A stretch of DNA of 46,666 bases from contig JAJDNC010000165.1 in NCBI GenBank assembly GCA_022340865.1, forward strand, positions 1-46,666. Direction: 5' to 3'. A program made the position numbers and the translations under genes. Below the pieces are notes generated by a model. It did no database searches and was not told the DNA's origin. It saw only the letters and a list, made by a program, of their open reading frames with translations. Source of the DNA: Gemmatimonadota bacterium. GTDB lineage: Bacteria > Gemmatimonadota > Gemmatimonadetes > Longimicrobiales > Gaopeijiaceae. This document shows positions 7,886-15,348 of this stretch, in pieces (position 1 is the first letter of the stretch; every line of letters starts with the position of its first letter).

Positions 7886-8482
7886 TCAGGGGGTGGGGGT
7901 GGGGCGCCGAGGAAGGTAGCGGGGCACCCGCGCACGGTAGGCTTCGTACTCGGTGCCGAAACGGCGGGCGAGCTCGCGCTCTTCCAGGATCACGACGAGG
8001 TGGATCGCCGGAAGGAGCGCCACGGCCGTGATCCACGCACCGACGTGGTTGGCCAGGGCGGCGTAGCCGAACACCCCCACGACGACCTCCACGTAACGCG
8101 GGTGACGGACATGCGCGTACACGCCCCCCGTGAGGAGCTCGCCCCCCTTGCCGTCCGCCTGGAGCTCGGGGAGGCCCGAGAGGATCCGCATGGTCAGCTG
8201 CTTGCGCCGCCGCATGCCGAGATAGAAGGCGAGACAGAGGAAGACCGCCCCCAGGGCGATGAGGATCCAGTGTGTCCCGAGGTCCCGGCCCACCAGCGGC
8301 CGACGGATGAACCAGAGGCCCACCATGCCCGCGGTCATCATGATGCCCACCGCCCAGACGGCCGGCTTGGCGCCCACGCGCCTCCAGAAGCCGACGAAGG
8401 GATGGACGACGAACCACCAGACCACGGCGGGCGGCAGTGAGACCACGAGAAGGACGCCTACCAGGTAGCGGATGCGGTCCAT
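7886..8482 (-). CDS. Isoprenylcysteine/phospholipid methyltransferase-like membrane protein
   Basis: A 198-residue membrane protein with about four to five helices followed by the ICMT/PEMT-type catalytic end: GGVYAHVRHPRYVEV near residues 125-140 and EERELARRFGTEYEAYRARVPRYLP near the C-terminus. In this family these motifs bind S-adenosylmethionine and shape the active site. Bacterial members methylate lipids or small hydrophobic substrates, and the actual substrate here is unknown. It is convergent with ltaE, with 18 bases between stops. Start ATG 8482 is assigned because MDRIRYLVGVLL leads directly into the first helix. Confidence 0.85.
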   Translation of the reverse strand: MDRIRYLVGVLLVVSLPPAVVWWFVVHPFVGFWRRVGAKPAVWAVGIMMTAGMVGLWFIRRPLVGRDLGTHWILIALGAVFLCLAFYLGMRRRKQLTMRILSGLPELQADGKGGELLTGGVYAHVRHPRYVEVVVGVFGYAALANHVGAWITAVALLPAIHLVVILEERELARRFGTEYEAYRARVPRYLPRRPTPTP

Positions 8483-8572
8483 GGCTTCGGATCGGAAGGA
8501 GGTCGGTCCAGGGGAATCTGAATATCTTCATGTGTCGAGGAGAAGCCCAGCCGAGGACAACAGGAGGACCCC

Positions 8573-8932
8573 GTGAGCATCCTCTACGTGCCCGTCGTCG
8601 TCCCACCGCAACCCCCCTCCCGTCAGGCCCAGGAGCTGGCCGAGCTGCTGAGCCGGGTGGTCTCGGAGTACGAGCAGACGCACTCCTCCATTACCCCGGG
8701 TGAAGTCCAGCAAGCCCTGATGCTGGCACAGCAGCGGAGCAGTGGCGCCGGCGTCGCGCGCCCCCTGGTCGCCGTCGCCCTGGGGTTGGCCGTCGCCCTG
8801 GGGATCGCGGTCATGGTCCTCGCCGGGGGCTCGGGGGTCAGCCGTGAAGCCGTCCTGCCGTGGCTGGAGCTGGGCATCGTGGGTGTCCTCGTCGTCACCG
8901 TCGTGGTGGTGCTGCTGCGCCGCCGGCCGTAA
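8573..8932 (+). CDS. Small two-helix membrane protein of unknown function
   Basis: A 119-residue protein with a GTG start at 8573 and AGGAGG about 6 bases upstream. The N-terminal 60 residues are soluble and helical (QAQELAELLSRVVSEYEQ, then TPGEVQQALMLAQQ), followed by two membrane helices at about 64-84 and 97-115 and a basic end LLRRRP. The arrangement suggests a cytoplasmic coiled region anchored by a hairpin of helices. I do not recognise the family. It is divergent from the methyltransferase gene and lies 109 bases before msrA. Confidence 0.65.
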   Translation: MSILYVPVVVPPQPPSRQAQELAELLSRVVSEYEQTHSSITPGEVQQALMLAQQRSSGAGVARPLVAVALGLAVALGIAVMVLAGGSGVSREAVLPWLELGIVGVLVVTVVVVLLRRRP

Positions 8933-9041
8933 CGGAGGAGAGGGTGTGGAACGTCCCGGAGCCGGCGTGGGTTGGGTTGACGTGCGGGCCGGGCCGGAGC
9001 GGAAACCCGGCGGAGGCTGAAGAGGGACGAGGAGGCACGAC

Positions 9042-9596
9042 GTGAGCGAAGGCGATGGGACGGAGACTGCCACTCTGGCCGGGGGGTGCTTCTGGTGCCT
9101 GGAGGCCGTCTTCGAGCGCGTGGAGGGCGTCCTGGACGTGCGCTCCGGGTATGCCGGGGGCGAGAGGCCGGCCCCGACGTACGAGCAGGTGTGCTCCGGC
9201 GCCACGGGACACGCCGAGGTGGTGCGGATCCGCTTCGACCCGGCGGTGATCCCGTACGGGGATCTCCTGGAGATCTTCTTCGCCGTGCACGATCCGACGA
9301 CGCCGAACCGTCAGGGCGCGGACGTGGGGACGCAGTACCGGTCGGCCATCTTCTACGAGAGCGAGGCCCAGCGCGACGGGGCGGAGGCCACCATCCGCGC
9401 GTTGGACGCCGAGTCGATCTGGGATGCCCCCATCGTCACGGAAGTGGCGCCCCTGCAGGCGTTCTGGCCGGCGGAGGAGTACCACCGGGAGTACTTCCGG
9501 CGGAACCCGGCGCAGCCGTACTGCCAGGTGGTGGTGGCTCCCAAAGTGGCAAAGCTACGCCAGCGCTTCTCCCACAGGCTGAAGTCGGACGGCTAG
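9042..9596 (+). CDS. msrA: Peptide-methionine (S)-S-oxide reductase MsrA
   Basis: A 184-residue enzyme that reduces methionine-S-sulfoxide in proteins. The active-site block GGCFWCLEAVF places the catalytic Cys at residue 16. Other family blocks are GYAGGERPAPTYEQVCSG, GHAEVV, FFAVHDPTTPNRQGADVGTQYRS and AEEYHREYF. The second Cys of CFWC (residue 19) and Cys near residue 168 are possible resolving cysteines. The GTG start at 9042 follows AGGAGG at about 9 bases. No MsrB is adjacent or fused. The enzyme is cytoplasmic, since no signal peptide is present. It is a standard length for MsrA. Confidence 0.95.
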   Translation: MSEGDGTETATLAGGCFWCLEAVFERVEGVLDVRSGYAGGERPAPTYEQVCSGATGHAEVVRIRFDPAVIPYGDLLEIFFAVHDPTTPNRQGADVGTQYRSAIFYESEAQRDGAEATIRALDAESIWDAPIVTEVAPLQAFWPAEEYHREYFRRNPAQPYCQVVVAPKVAKLRQRFSHRLKSDG

Positions 9597-9713
9597 TCGT
9601 CCGGGCGGGAGAACGGGTGGAGATCTCGGCCCCGCACCGGGCCTCCCGGGTCCAGGCATACAAGTTGCTGTTTCGTCCTAGGCGCCAGGTCGTCGAACTT
9701 CGTAATCTGTAGT

Positions 9714-9741
9714 GGAACTTCCCCGCATCCCGCGGTATAAC
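9714..9741 (+). promoter_or_regulatory. Promoter candidate for the helix-turn-helix gene
   Basis: GGAACTT at 9714-9720 and TATAAC at 9736-9741 are separated by 15 bases, or TGGAAC and TATAAC by 17. The spacing and the GGAACTT box resemble an ECF-type -35, while TATAAC resembles a housekeeping -10. A start near 9748 would leave a leader of about 35 bases carrying GGGAGG before the ATG at 9783. The block is clearly A+T-richer than its surroundings. Confidence 0.45.
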
Positions 9742-9782
9742 GGCGCGTTCCACACAAAGAATCCAACCTATGGGAGGGATCC

Positions 9783-10211
9783 ATGCCGAAGCCCCCCGGC
9801 GCCCTCGTCGTGAAGTGGCGCGATCTCGCCGAAGAGGGATACCTCTACGCCGAGATCTCGCGGATGTATCCTGGGTACTCCGTAGACCAGATTCGGCACT
9901 ACTGCCTCGGCCACACCGGCCGGAACCTGCCCGGGCCCATCCAGCGCGTTGATCGGTGGTACGGATCCAACGTCTGGCTTCGCGGCTCCAACTCTCCTCA
10001 TGCCGAGCTCACCGAGGATCAGGCACGGAAGGTCCTCGACGACTGGGACGAGGAAGTTGGCCGCTGGGGCACTCCCGGTGCGGAATGGGCCAGGCGACTG
10101 AAGGTGTCTCCGTCCACGATCTACATGCTGCGGCGTGGTGAGACCTGGCAGCACCTGGAGCATCCCAACCAGGGCCGCAAGCGGAAGAAGCGTAGAAGCC
10201 GGAGAAAGTAG
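9783..10211 (+). CDS. Orphan DNA-binding protein with two helix-turn-helix-like segments
   Basis: A 142-residue basic protein starting at ATG 9783 behind GGGAGG. The first half contains a helix-turn-helix-like stretch (LAEEGYLYAEISRMYPGYSV, then DQIRHYC). The second half contains another: LTEDQARKVLDDWDEE, then WARRLKVSPSTIYMLRRGETW. The pattern of VSxSTIxxLxxGxTW strongly recalls the DNA-binding tails of phage HNH/homing endonucleases, yet no nuclease domain is present. The C-terminus is a run of Arg/Lys (RKRKKRRSRRK) likely to bind nucleic acid. It has its own promoter candidate and a strong terminator, so it is transcribed alone. It may be a domesticated endonuclease remnant or a regulator. 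Confidence 0.75.
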   Translation: MPKPPGALVVKWRDLAEEGYLYAEISRMYPGYSVDQIRHYCLGHTGRNLPGPIQRVDRWYGSNVWLRGSNSPHAELTEDQARKVLDDWDEEVGRWGTPGAEWARRLKVSPSTIYMLRRGETWQHLEHPNQGRKRKKRRSRRK

Positions 10212-10256
10212 CCTCCGGGCCCGTTCCCGGGCTCCGTCGCAGGTCCACAGAAGCAG

Positions 10257-10310
10257 ACGAGGCCCCGCCCCCCCTCGCCCGGGGAGGGGCGGGGCGCAGC
10301 CTCGTATTTT
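10257..10310 (+). terminator. Rho-independent terminator
   Basis: The outer stem acgagg (10257-10262) pairs with cctcgt (10300-10305). Inside it, ccccgcccc pairs with ggggcgggg (about 10263-10271 with 10286-10294). The stem is followed by TATTTT at 10305-10310. It lies about 46 bases after the helix-turn-helix gene and should end that transcript before the YbaK-family gene. Confidence 0.75.
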
Positions 10311-10399
10311 CCCCGACACCGGGATCAGGCGAATCCCGATGGCCGTGCGCCCCGCCGGCTCGCAGCATAGGAATGCAGCCACCTCAGAGGGAGGCGCCT

Positions 10400-10867
10400 A
10401 TGCCGGTCGATCGCCTTCGTAACTTCCTCGAGGAGAACCACGTCAAGTTCGTGACCCTCTCCCATTCCCCGGCCTTCACCGCCCAGGAAATCGCCGCGTC
10501 CGCGCACGTGCCTGGGAAGGAGCTCATCAAGACGGTGATGGTGAAGCTGGACGGCAAGATGGCCATGGCGGTGATTCCCGCGCCGGACAAGGTGAGCGCG
10601 AACCGCCTTCGGGAGGCCACCGGCGCGAAGGAGGTGGAGCTCGCGTCGGAGAAGGAGTTCGCGGATCTCTTCCCCTGCTGTGAGGTCGGCGCCATGCCGC
10701 CCTTCGGCAACCTGTGGGGAGTCGATGTCTACGCGGACACGCACCTCCGGGAGGACGAGGTCATCATGTTCAACGCCGGGACGCACACAGAGCTGGTCCG
10801 CATGACGTACGCGGACTTCGAGCGGCTGGTGCACCCCGTGGTCACGACGCTGACCACGCGCAACTGA
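10400..10867 (+). CDS. YbaK/ProX-family aminoacyl-tRNA deacylase-like protein
   Basis: A 155-residue protein of the YbaK/EbsC fold, members of which hydrolyse mischarged aminoacyl-tRNA such as Ala- or Cys-tRNA(Pro). The start MPVDRLRNFLEENHVKF at ATG 10400 follows AGGGAGG. Family features are the N-terminal helix, SPAFTAQEIAASAHVPGKELIKTVMVK with the conserved Lys after the ELIK segment, a VIPA strand, and the Gly-rich EVGAMPPFGN loop near residue 100, followed by NAGTHTELVRM. The length matches the free-standing family. The particular tRNA substrate cannot be read from sequence. It is preceded by a terminator and is likely monocistronic or co-transcribed with the DUF72 gene. Confidence 0.9.
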   Translation: MPVDRLRNFLEENHVKFVTLSHSPAFTAQEIAASAHVPGKELIKTVMVKLDGKMAMAVIPAPDKVSANRLREATGAKEVELASEKEFADLFPCCEVGAMPPFGNLWGVDVYADTHLREDEVIMFNAGTHTELVRMTYADFERLVHPVVTTLTTRN

Positions 10868-11033
10868 CGCGTTCGGCTCCTCGGGGAACCGCGCCCGGGC
10901 TGGCGCGGAGCGCTGTACCCCATTCCTTTGACTGGTCCGATTCGCGGATGCGGCAGCCCGAGGCGGGGTCGCATCCGTGGATCGGGTCGTTCGGCGGGAA
11001 TCGCCGGCGACGGGGAACCGGTCCGGAGCGCTC

Positions 11034-11747
11034 GTGCACCTCCACGTCGGCACCAGCGGGTACAGTTACAAGGAGTGGCGGGGCCCCTTCTATCCCGAGG
11101 ATCTGGCGGGGAAGGACATGCTCTCCTGGTACGGCGGGCGGCTCAACGCCGTGGAGATCAACAACACCTTCTACCGCATGCCGACGGCTCGGGTGGTGGA
11201 GGCCTGGGCGGCCCAGGTGCCCGCGGGATTCCGCTTCTCGGTGAAGGCGTCGCAGAAGATCACGCATCGACGACGCCTGCAGGGTGCCGATGAAGAGACC
11301 CGGTACCTCGTGAGCACGCTATCCGCCCTGGGTCCCCGATTGGGTGTGATCCTCTTCCAGCTCCCTCCCAATCTCAAGATGGACATGGACCGGCTGACCG
11401 CGTTCCTGGGTACGCTGCCCCGGGAGCTGCCCGTGGCCTTCGAGTTTCGACACGAGAGCTGGAAGGACGACTCGGTGCTGGATGCGCTGAGGGACCATGG
11501 GGCAGCACTGTGCTGTGCCGACACCGACGACGCCGAGACGGACGAGCCCATCGTGGCCACCGCCGCGCACGGCTACCTCAGGCTGCGACGCCCCGGGTAC
11601 ACCGATACGGATCTGGAGCGGTGGGCGGGCAGGGTGCTGGCGCAGCGGTGGCAGCGGGCGTTCGTGTTCTTCAAGCACGAGGAAGCGGGCGCGGGGCCCC
11701 GCATGGCACGGCGCTTCCTGGAGATCGCGGCTCCGGGAGCGGCGTGA
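11034..11747 (+). CDS. DUF72 family protein
   Basis: A 237-residue protein with a TIM-barrel-like DUF72 domain. The family opening VHLHVGTSGYSYKEWRGPFYP begins right after GTG 11034, which has GGAG 5 bases upstream. An in-frame GTG at 10977 would add 19 residues without homology-like character, so I prefer 11034. Other DUF72 blocks are FNAVEINNTFYR-like LNAVEINNTFYRMP, FRFSVKASQKITH, LGVILFQLPPN, VAFEFRHESW, and a closing AFVFFKHEEAGAGPRMA. The biochemical role of DUF72 is not firmly established. The thx gene follows 47 bases downstream on the same strand. Confidence 0.88.
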   Translation: MHLHVGTSGYSYKEWRGPFYPEDLAGKDMLSWYGGRLNAVEINNTFYRMPTARVVEAWAAQVPAGFRFSVKASQKITHRRRLQGADEETRYLVSTLSALGPRLGVILFQLPPNLKMDMDRLTAFLGTLPRELPVAFEFRHESWKDDSVLDALRDHGAALCCADTDDAETDEPIVATAAHGYLRLRRPGYTDTDLERWAGRVLAQRWQRAFVFFKHEEAGAGPRMARRFLEIAAPGAA

Positions 11748-11794
11748 GGGGACCGCCACAGCCGTAGAGGAACCGCTCCGTACGGGAGGAGATC

Positions 11795-11905
11795 ATGGGC
11801 AAGGGCGACAAGAGGACCGAGAAGGGTAAGCGCTACCGGGGAACGCACGGCAAGACGCGGCCCAGGAAGCCGAAGAAGCGTACGAAGGACGCCGCCGGAA
11901 AGTAG
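11795..11905 (+). CDS. thx: 30S ribosomal protein THX (bTHX)
   Basis: A 36-residue, extremely basic protein, MGKGDKRTEKGKRYRGTHG followed by KTRPRKPKKRT. The pattern GKGDxxTxxGKxxRGxxGKxRPRK is that of Thermus-type THX, a small subunit protein that lies at the top of the 30S head and stabilises it. The start ATG 11795 is behind GGGAGGAG. The C-terminal extension TKDAAGK is longer than in Thermus. The gene is too short for most automatic gene callers and easily missed. It follows the DUF72 gene by 47 bases. Confidence 0.85.
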   Translation: MGKGDKRTEKGKRYRGTHGKTRPRKPKKRTKDAAGK

Positions 11906-12078
11906 ATCGCGGTGGGCAACCCTCAGGGGTCTTGATGCGTCGAAGTCCGCGGTGGAAGGGAGGGGAATGGCCCCGGGCACTCGAAGTCTCCCGGGGGAGG
12001 TGGCAAGAACATCATGGACCCATGACGGCTTGCACGACGCACCGGGGCTCGAGCATCCCCTGGCCTCGCTGCGGTTTT
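11906..12078 (+). other. Structured gap before the ABC operon, possible leader or small RNA
   Basis: The 173 bases between thx and the terminator hold no convincing gene but can fold. Arms ccccggg (11971-11977) and cccgggg (11990-11996) form one hairpin. A second is nested: gcaag (12003-12007) with cttgc (12029-12033), around tcatgg (12012-12017) with ccatga (12020-12025). The block ends in the strongest terminator of the window. It could be the thx 3' region, a small RNA, or a leader of the ABC operon. I recognise no known RNA family (not SRP RNA, 6S or tmRNA). Confidence 0.4.
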
Positions 12079-12115
12079 CCGCGTCGGGCAAGCCCGACGC
12101 GGTTTTTCTTTTTTT
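12079..12115 (+). terminator. Strong rho-independent terminator
   Basis: Perfect 11-bp stem, ccgcgtcgggc at 12079-12089 and gcccgacgcgg at 12092-12102, with a two-base AA turn, followed by TTTTTCTTTTTTT to 12115. It ends only 15 bases before the ATG of the ABC ATPase gene, so it either separates thx from the ABC operon or acts as an attenuator for it. Confidence 0.9.
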
Positions 12116-12130
12116 GGTGGGAGACGAGGA

Positions 12131-13126
12131 ATGATCGCAGTCGAAGGGGTGACGAAACGCTACGGAAACCTGGTCGCGGTCGACCGACTCTCCTTCCAGG
12201 TGGACCGGGGAGAGGTGGTGGGCTTCCTGGGTCCCAACGGCGCCGGCAAGACCACGACGATGAAGATGCTCACGGGCACCCTCCAGCCCGACGAGGGCAG
12301 GGTGCTCTTCGAGGACCGGCCCATCTCCAGGGATCTCATCGCGGCCAAGCGCCGTGTGGGCTACCTGCCCGAAGCGAACCCGCTCTATGACGAGATGCTC
12401 GTAGCCGAGTACCTCGAGTACGTGGCGGAGCTCAGAGAGATCTCCGGGAACGAGGCCCGCGCAGCCGTCGCCGACGCGGTGGAGGAGACCGATATCGCGA
12501 GCGTCTTCTACCGCCCGGTGGGGGAGTGCTCGAAGGGCTTCCGCCAGCGCATCGGGCTGGCCGCCGCGATCCTCCACCGCCCGGAGATCCTGATCCTCGA
12601 CGAGCCCACCGAGGGGCTGGACCCCAACCAGCGCGTCGAGATCCGTCGCCTGGTGGGCGACCTCGGTCGGGAGCGGACCGTGCTGCTGAGCACCCACGTC
12701 ATGCAGGAGGTGGAGGCCACCTGCTCGCGCCTGATCATCCTGCGGCGGGGGAAGCTCGCGGCGGAGGGCGACGTCCAGAATCTGCTCACCAATCGGAGCG
12801 GAGCGGCGCGTTACGTGGTGGAGGCTCAGGGCGAGGGCGTCGCGTCGGCCCTGGCGGGTCTGCCCGGTGTGGCCTCGCACACGTCCGACACCGTGGACGG
12901 GCGGGTGCGTGTGAGCCTGCAGGCCCGCGGCGAGGACGAGCTGCGGCCGGTCATCTCCAAGATGGCCGGCGAGAAGGGCTGGACGCTCTGGGAGCTGCAC
13001 CGCGAGCGAGCCACCCTCGAGCAGATCTTCCGTGACCTGACCTCGGAGGAAGCCGAGGACGCCGATACCGAGGAGCGGGACGCAGGTGAAGGCGCCGCCG
13101 CAGCGGAGGAGGAGGACGCCCGATGA
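12131..13126 (+). CDS. ABC transporter ATPase, GldA-like
   Basis: A 331-residue cytoplasmic ATPase for an ABC-2 type exporter. Walker A is GPNGAGKTT (residues 34-42). The signature is CSKGFRQRIGLA instead of LSGGQ, a variant seen in GldA/NatA-type proteins. Walker B is ILILDEPTEGLD and the switch His is in STHVMQE. After the nucleotide-binding domain comes a roughly 90-residue C-terminal domain and a very acidic tail (EEAEDADTEERDAGEG). Start ATG 12131 follows GACGAGG. The stop overlaps the next start as ATGA, so it is translationally coupled to the permease fusion. The strong terminator ends 15 bases upstream. Confidence 0.95.
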   Translation: MIAVEGVTKRYGNLVAVDRLSFQVDRGEVVGFLGPNGAGKTTTMKMLTGTLQPDEGRVLFEDRPISRDLIAAKRRVGYLPEANPLYDEMLVAEYLEYVAELREISGNEARAAVADAVEETDIASVFYRPVGECSKGFRQRIGLAAAILHRPEILILDEPTEGLDPNQRVEIRRLVGDLGRERTVLLSTHVMQEVEATCSRLIILRRGKLAAEGDVQNLLTNRSGAARYVVEAQGEGVASALAGLPGVASHTSDTVDGRVRVSLQARGEDELRPVISKMAGEKGWTLWELHRERATLEQIFRDLTSEEAEDADTEERDAGEGAAAAEEEDAR

Positions 13127-15348
13127 TCCGCTCGATCTACACGGTGGCCAAGCGCGAGCTGCGCAGCTACTTCGACTACCCCACGGCGTACGTGCTGGTG
13201 GTGGCGTTCATCGCCATCTCGCTCTTCCTGACGTTCCGGAACATGTACGCGTCCAACACCGCGTCCATGCGTCCGCTCTTCGACCTGCTGCCGGTGCTCT
13301 TCTCGGTGTTCGTGCCGGCCGCCACCATGCGCAGCTTCGCGGAGGAGCGCCGCGGGCACACCCTGGACTGGTTGCTGGCGCACCCCGTGAGCGAGCTCGA
13401 GGTCGTGGTGGGCAAGTTCCTCGGGGACTGGGCCTTCGTGATGCTGGCGCTCCTGGGGACCCTGCCCACCGCGGTGGGCGTGCTCCTGGCCTCGACCGCG
13501 GATCCCGGGATCGTGTGCGCCCAGTACATCGGGGGAGCCCTTCTCGCGGGACAGCTCGTGGCGCTGGGCCTGTGGGCATCGAGCATCACGCGCAACCAGA
13601 TCACGGCGTTCATCGTGGCGGCCGTGTCCAGCTTCGTGCTCTTCCTCATCGGCCTCCAGGTGGTGCAGATCGGGCTTCCGACGACGATCTCCGGCGCGTT
13701 GGCCCACCTGTCCGTGGTGAGCCACTTCCAGAACGTCGCCCGCGGGGTCATCGACCTGCGGGACGTCCTCTACTTCGTGTCCACCGGGGCGTTCTTCCTC
13801 GTGCTGGCCGGGGGCTCTGTGGCCCGCACGCGGCTCAGCCGCGGCGGGTCCGACTTCAAGCGGCTGCGCATGGGGTCCTGGGTGGTGGCGGTGCTGATCC
13901 TGGTGGTCAACCTGCTGGGGAGCCACGTGCGCGGGCGCCTGGATCTCACCCGGGACCACCTGTTCACGCTGGCGCAAGGTACCCGGAAGGTGCTGGGCAA
14001 CCTCAACGATCTGGTGCAGGTGAAGCTCTTCGTCTCCGACGCGCTCCCGCCGGAGGTTCAACTCCAGCTCCGGGACGTGCGCGACCTGTTGTCCGACATG
14101 AAGCACGCCGCCGACGGGAAGCTCGTCGTCACGGAGGAGGACCCGGACAAGAGTCCGGCGGCGAAGAGCGAGGCGCAGTCCTTCGGCATCGGGCCCATCG
14201 AGTTCAACGTGCTCCGCGAGCAGGAGTTCCAGGTGAAGCGGGGCTACTACGGTCTCGCCGTCATCTACGCGAACAAGCACAAGGTCTTCCCGGTCATTCA
14301 GCAGACCAGCAACCTGGAGTACCGACTGGTCTCGGCCATCGCGGGGATGACCCGGAAGACGAAGTTCGGGGTGTCGTTCGTGTCGGGCTTTGGGGCCAAG
14401 GGGTCCTTCGACATTCCCGGCCTGCGGGACAACCTCCAGGACCGATACACCATGCGGTCCGTGGACCTCACCACCGACAGCACCGTCCTGAACAAGGATT
14501 CCACGAAGGTGCTGGTGCTCGCCGGTCCCACGCAAACGCTGGACAGCACGGCGGTGAGGCACCTGGAGAAGTACGTGAGCTCCGGAGGGGCCGCGCTGCT
14601 CCTGCTGCCTCCCGTGAACATCAACAACCGGAACTTCACGCCCGTCCCCGTGCAGTCCGGCCTGGACGGGTACCTCAAGGCCCACGGCGTGATCATGGGT
14701 AAGGAGATGGTCATGGACCTGGCCTCCAGCGAGCGGGTTTCGCTGGGGCAGCGGGGCCTCTTCAACGTGGTCTCCCCCTATCCCCTGTGGCCTATCGTCT
14801 TTCCCGCGGGGAGCAGCCCCGTGACCCAGGGCCTGAACGCAATCACGCTGGCATGGGCGAGTCCGGTGAACGTGGGTGACTCCGCACACGTGACGGCGCT
14901 GCTTCACACGAGCAAGGCGGGGGCGTTGCGAAGGCTGCAGATGCCCATCAATCCGGATCAGAACTGGAGCAACGTGCCGAAGGAAGACCTGGGCGTGCGC
15001 ACCGTGGCGGTGGCGGAGAACCCGGGTCCCGGCGCCGGAAAGATGGGCCGCATGGTGGTGGTGGGGGATGCGGCGTTCGTGGGGAATCAGTTCATCCAGA
15101 ACAACCCGCAGAACCTGACCTTCGTGGCCAACGCCATCGACTGGCTGGCCCAGGACGAGGCCCTCATGGGGATCCGCTCGAAGAACAGGGAGCCGCCGGA
15201 CCTCAGGTTCGCCTCGAACTTCGGGCGCAACCTGCTCAAGTGGGGGAACCTCGTGGGGATCCCGCTGCTGTTCGTGCTCTTCGGCCTCGTGCGCGTCACG
15301 GGACGCCGCCGGAGGGCCGAGGCGCGTTGGAGGGAGGTGGTCTCGTGA
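13123..15348 (+). CDS. ABC-2 permease fused to GldG-like extracytoplasmic domain
   Basis: A 741-residue protein joining two parts that are separate in many bacteria. Residues 1 to about 240 form a GldF-like ABC-2 permease with six membrane helices (AYVLVVAFIAISLFL, then ERRGHTLDWLLAHPVSE as the coupling region). From about 245, a further helix is followed by a GldG-like domain: DLTRDHLFTLAQGTRKVL, LVQVKLFVSDALPPE, SFGIGPIEFN, VLAGPTQTLDSTA, YVSSGGAALLLLPPV. A final membrane helix lies near residue 710 before a basic tail. It is coupled by ATGA to the ATPase and by GTGA to the DUF4340 gene. The substrate is unknown. In Bacteroidota, Gld proteins act in gliding, but many homologues do not. Confidence 0.92.
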   Translation: MIRSIYTVAKRELRSYFDYPTAYVLVVAFIAISLFLTFRNMYASNTASMRPLFDLLPVLFSVFVPAATMRSFAEERRGHTLDWLLAHPVSELEVVVGKFLGDWAFVMLALLGTLPTAVGVLLASTADPGIVCAQYIGGALLAGQLVALGLWASSITRNQITAFIVAAVSSFVLFLIGLQVVQIGLPTTISGALAHLSVVSHFQNVARGVIDLRDVLYFVSTGAFFLVLAGGSVARTRLSRGGSDFKRLRMGSWVVAVLILVVNLLGSHVRGRLDLTRDHLFTLAQGTRKVLGNLNDLVQVKLFVSDALPPEVQLQLRDVRDLLSDMKHAADGKLVVTEEDPDKSPAAKSEAQSFGIGPIEFNVLREQEFQVKRGYYGLAVIYANKHKVFPVIQQTSNLEYRLVSAIAGMTRKTKFGVSFVSGFGAKGSFDIPGLRDNLQDRYTMRSVDLTTDSTVLNKDSTKVLVLAGPTQTLDSTAVRHLEKYVSSGGAALLLLPPVNINNRNFTPVPVQSGLDGYLKAHGVIMGKEMVMDLASSERVSLGQRGLFNVVSPYPLWPIVFPAGSSPVTQGLNAITLAWASPVNVGDSAHVTALLHTSKAGALRRLQMPINPDQNWSNVPKEDLGVRTVAVAENPGPGAGKMGRMVVVGDAAFVGNQFIQNNPQNLTFVANAIDWLAQDEALMGIRSKNREPPDLRFASNFGRNLLKWGNLVGIPLLFVLFGLVRVTGRRRRAEARWREVVS

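Noticed and set aside
10889..10908. Terminator after the YbaK-family gene
   Set aside because: ccgcgcc and ggcgcgg can form a 7-bp stem, but no T run follows and GC-rich stems of this size are common here.
11906..12078. tRNA, SRP RNA or tmRNA in the gap after thx
   Set aside because: No cloverleaf, CCA end or T-arm consensus and no SRP-type loop sequence was found. Only generic hairpins are visible.
12826..14907. A 693-codon minus-strand frame over the ABC operon
   Set aside because: It is His/Arg/Gln-rich, lacks any motif, and is antisense to three well-supported coupled genes.
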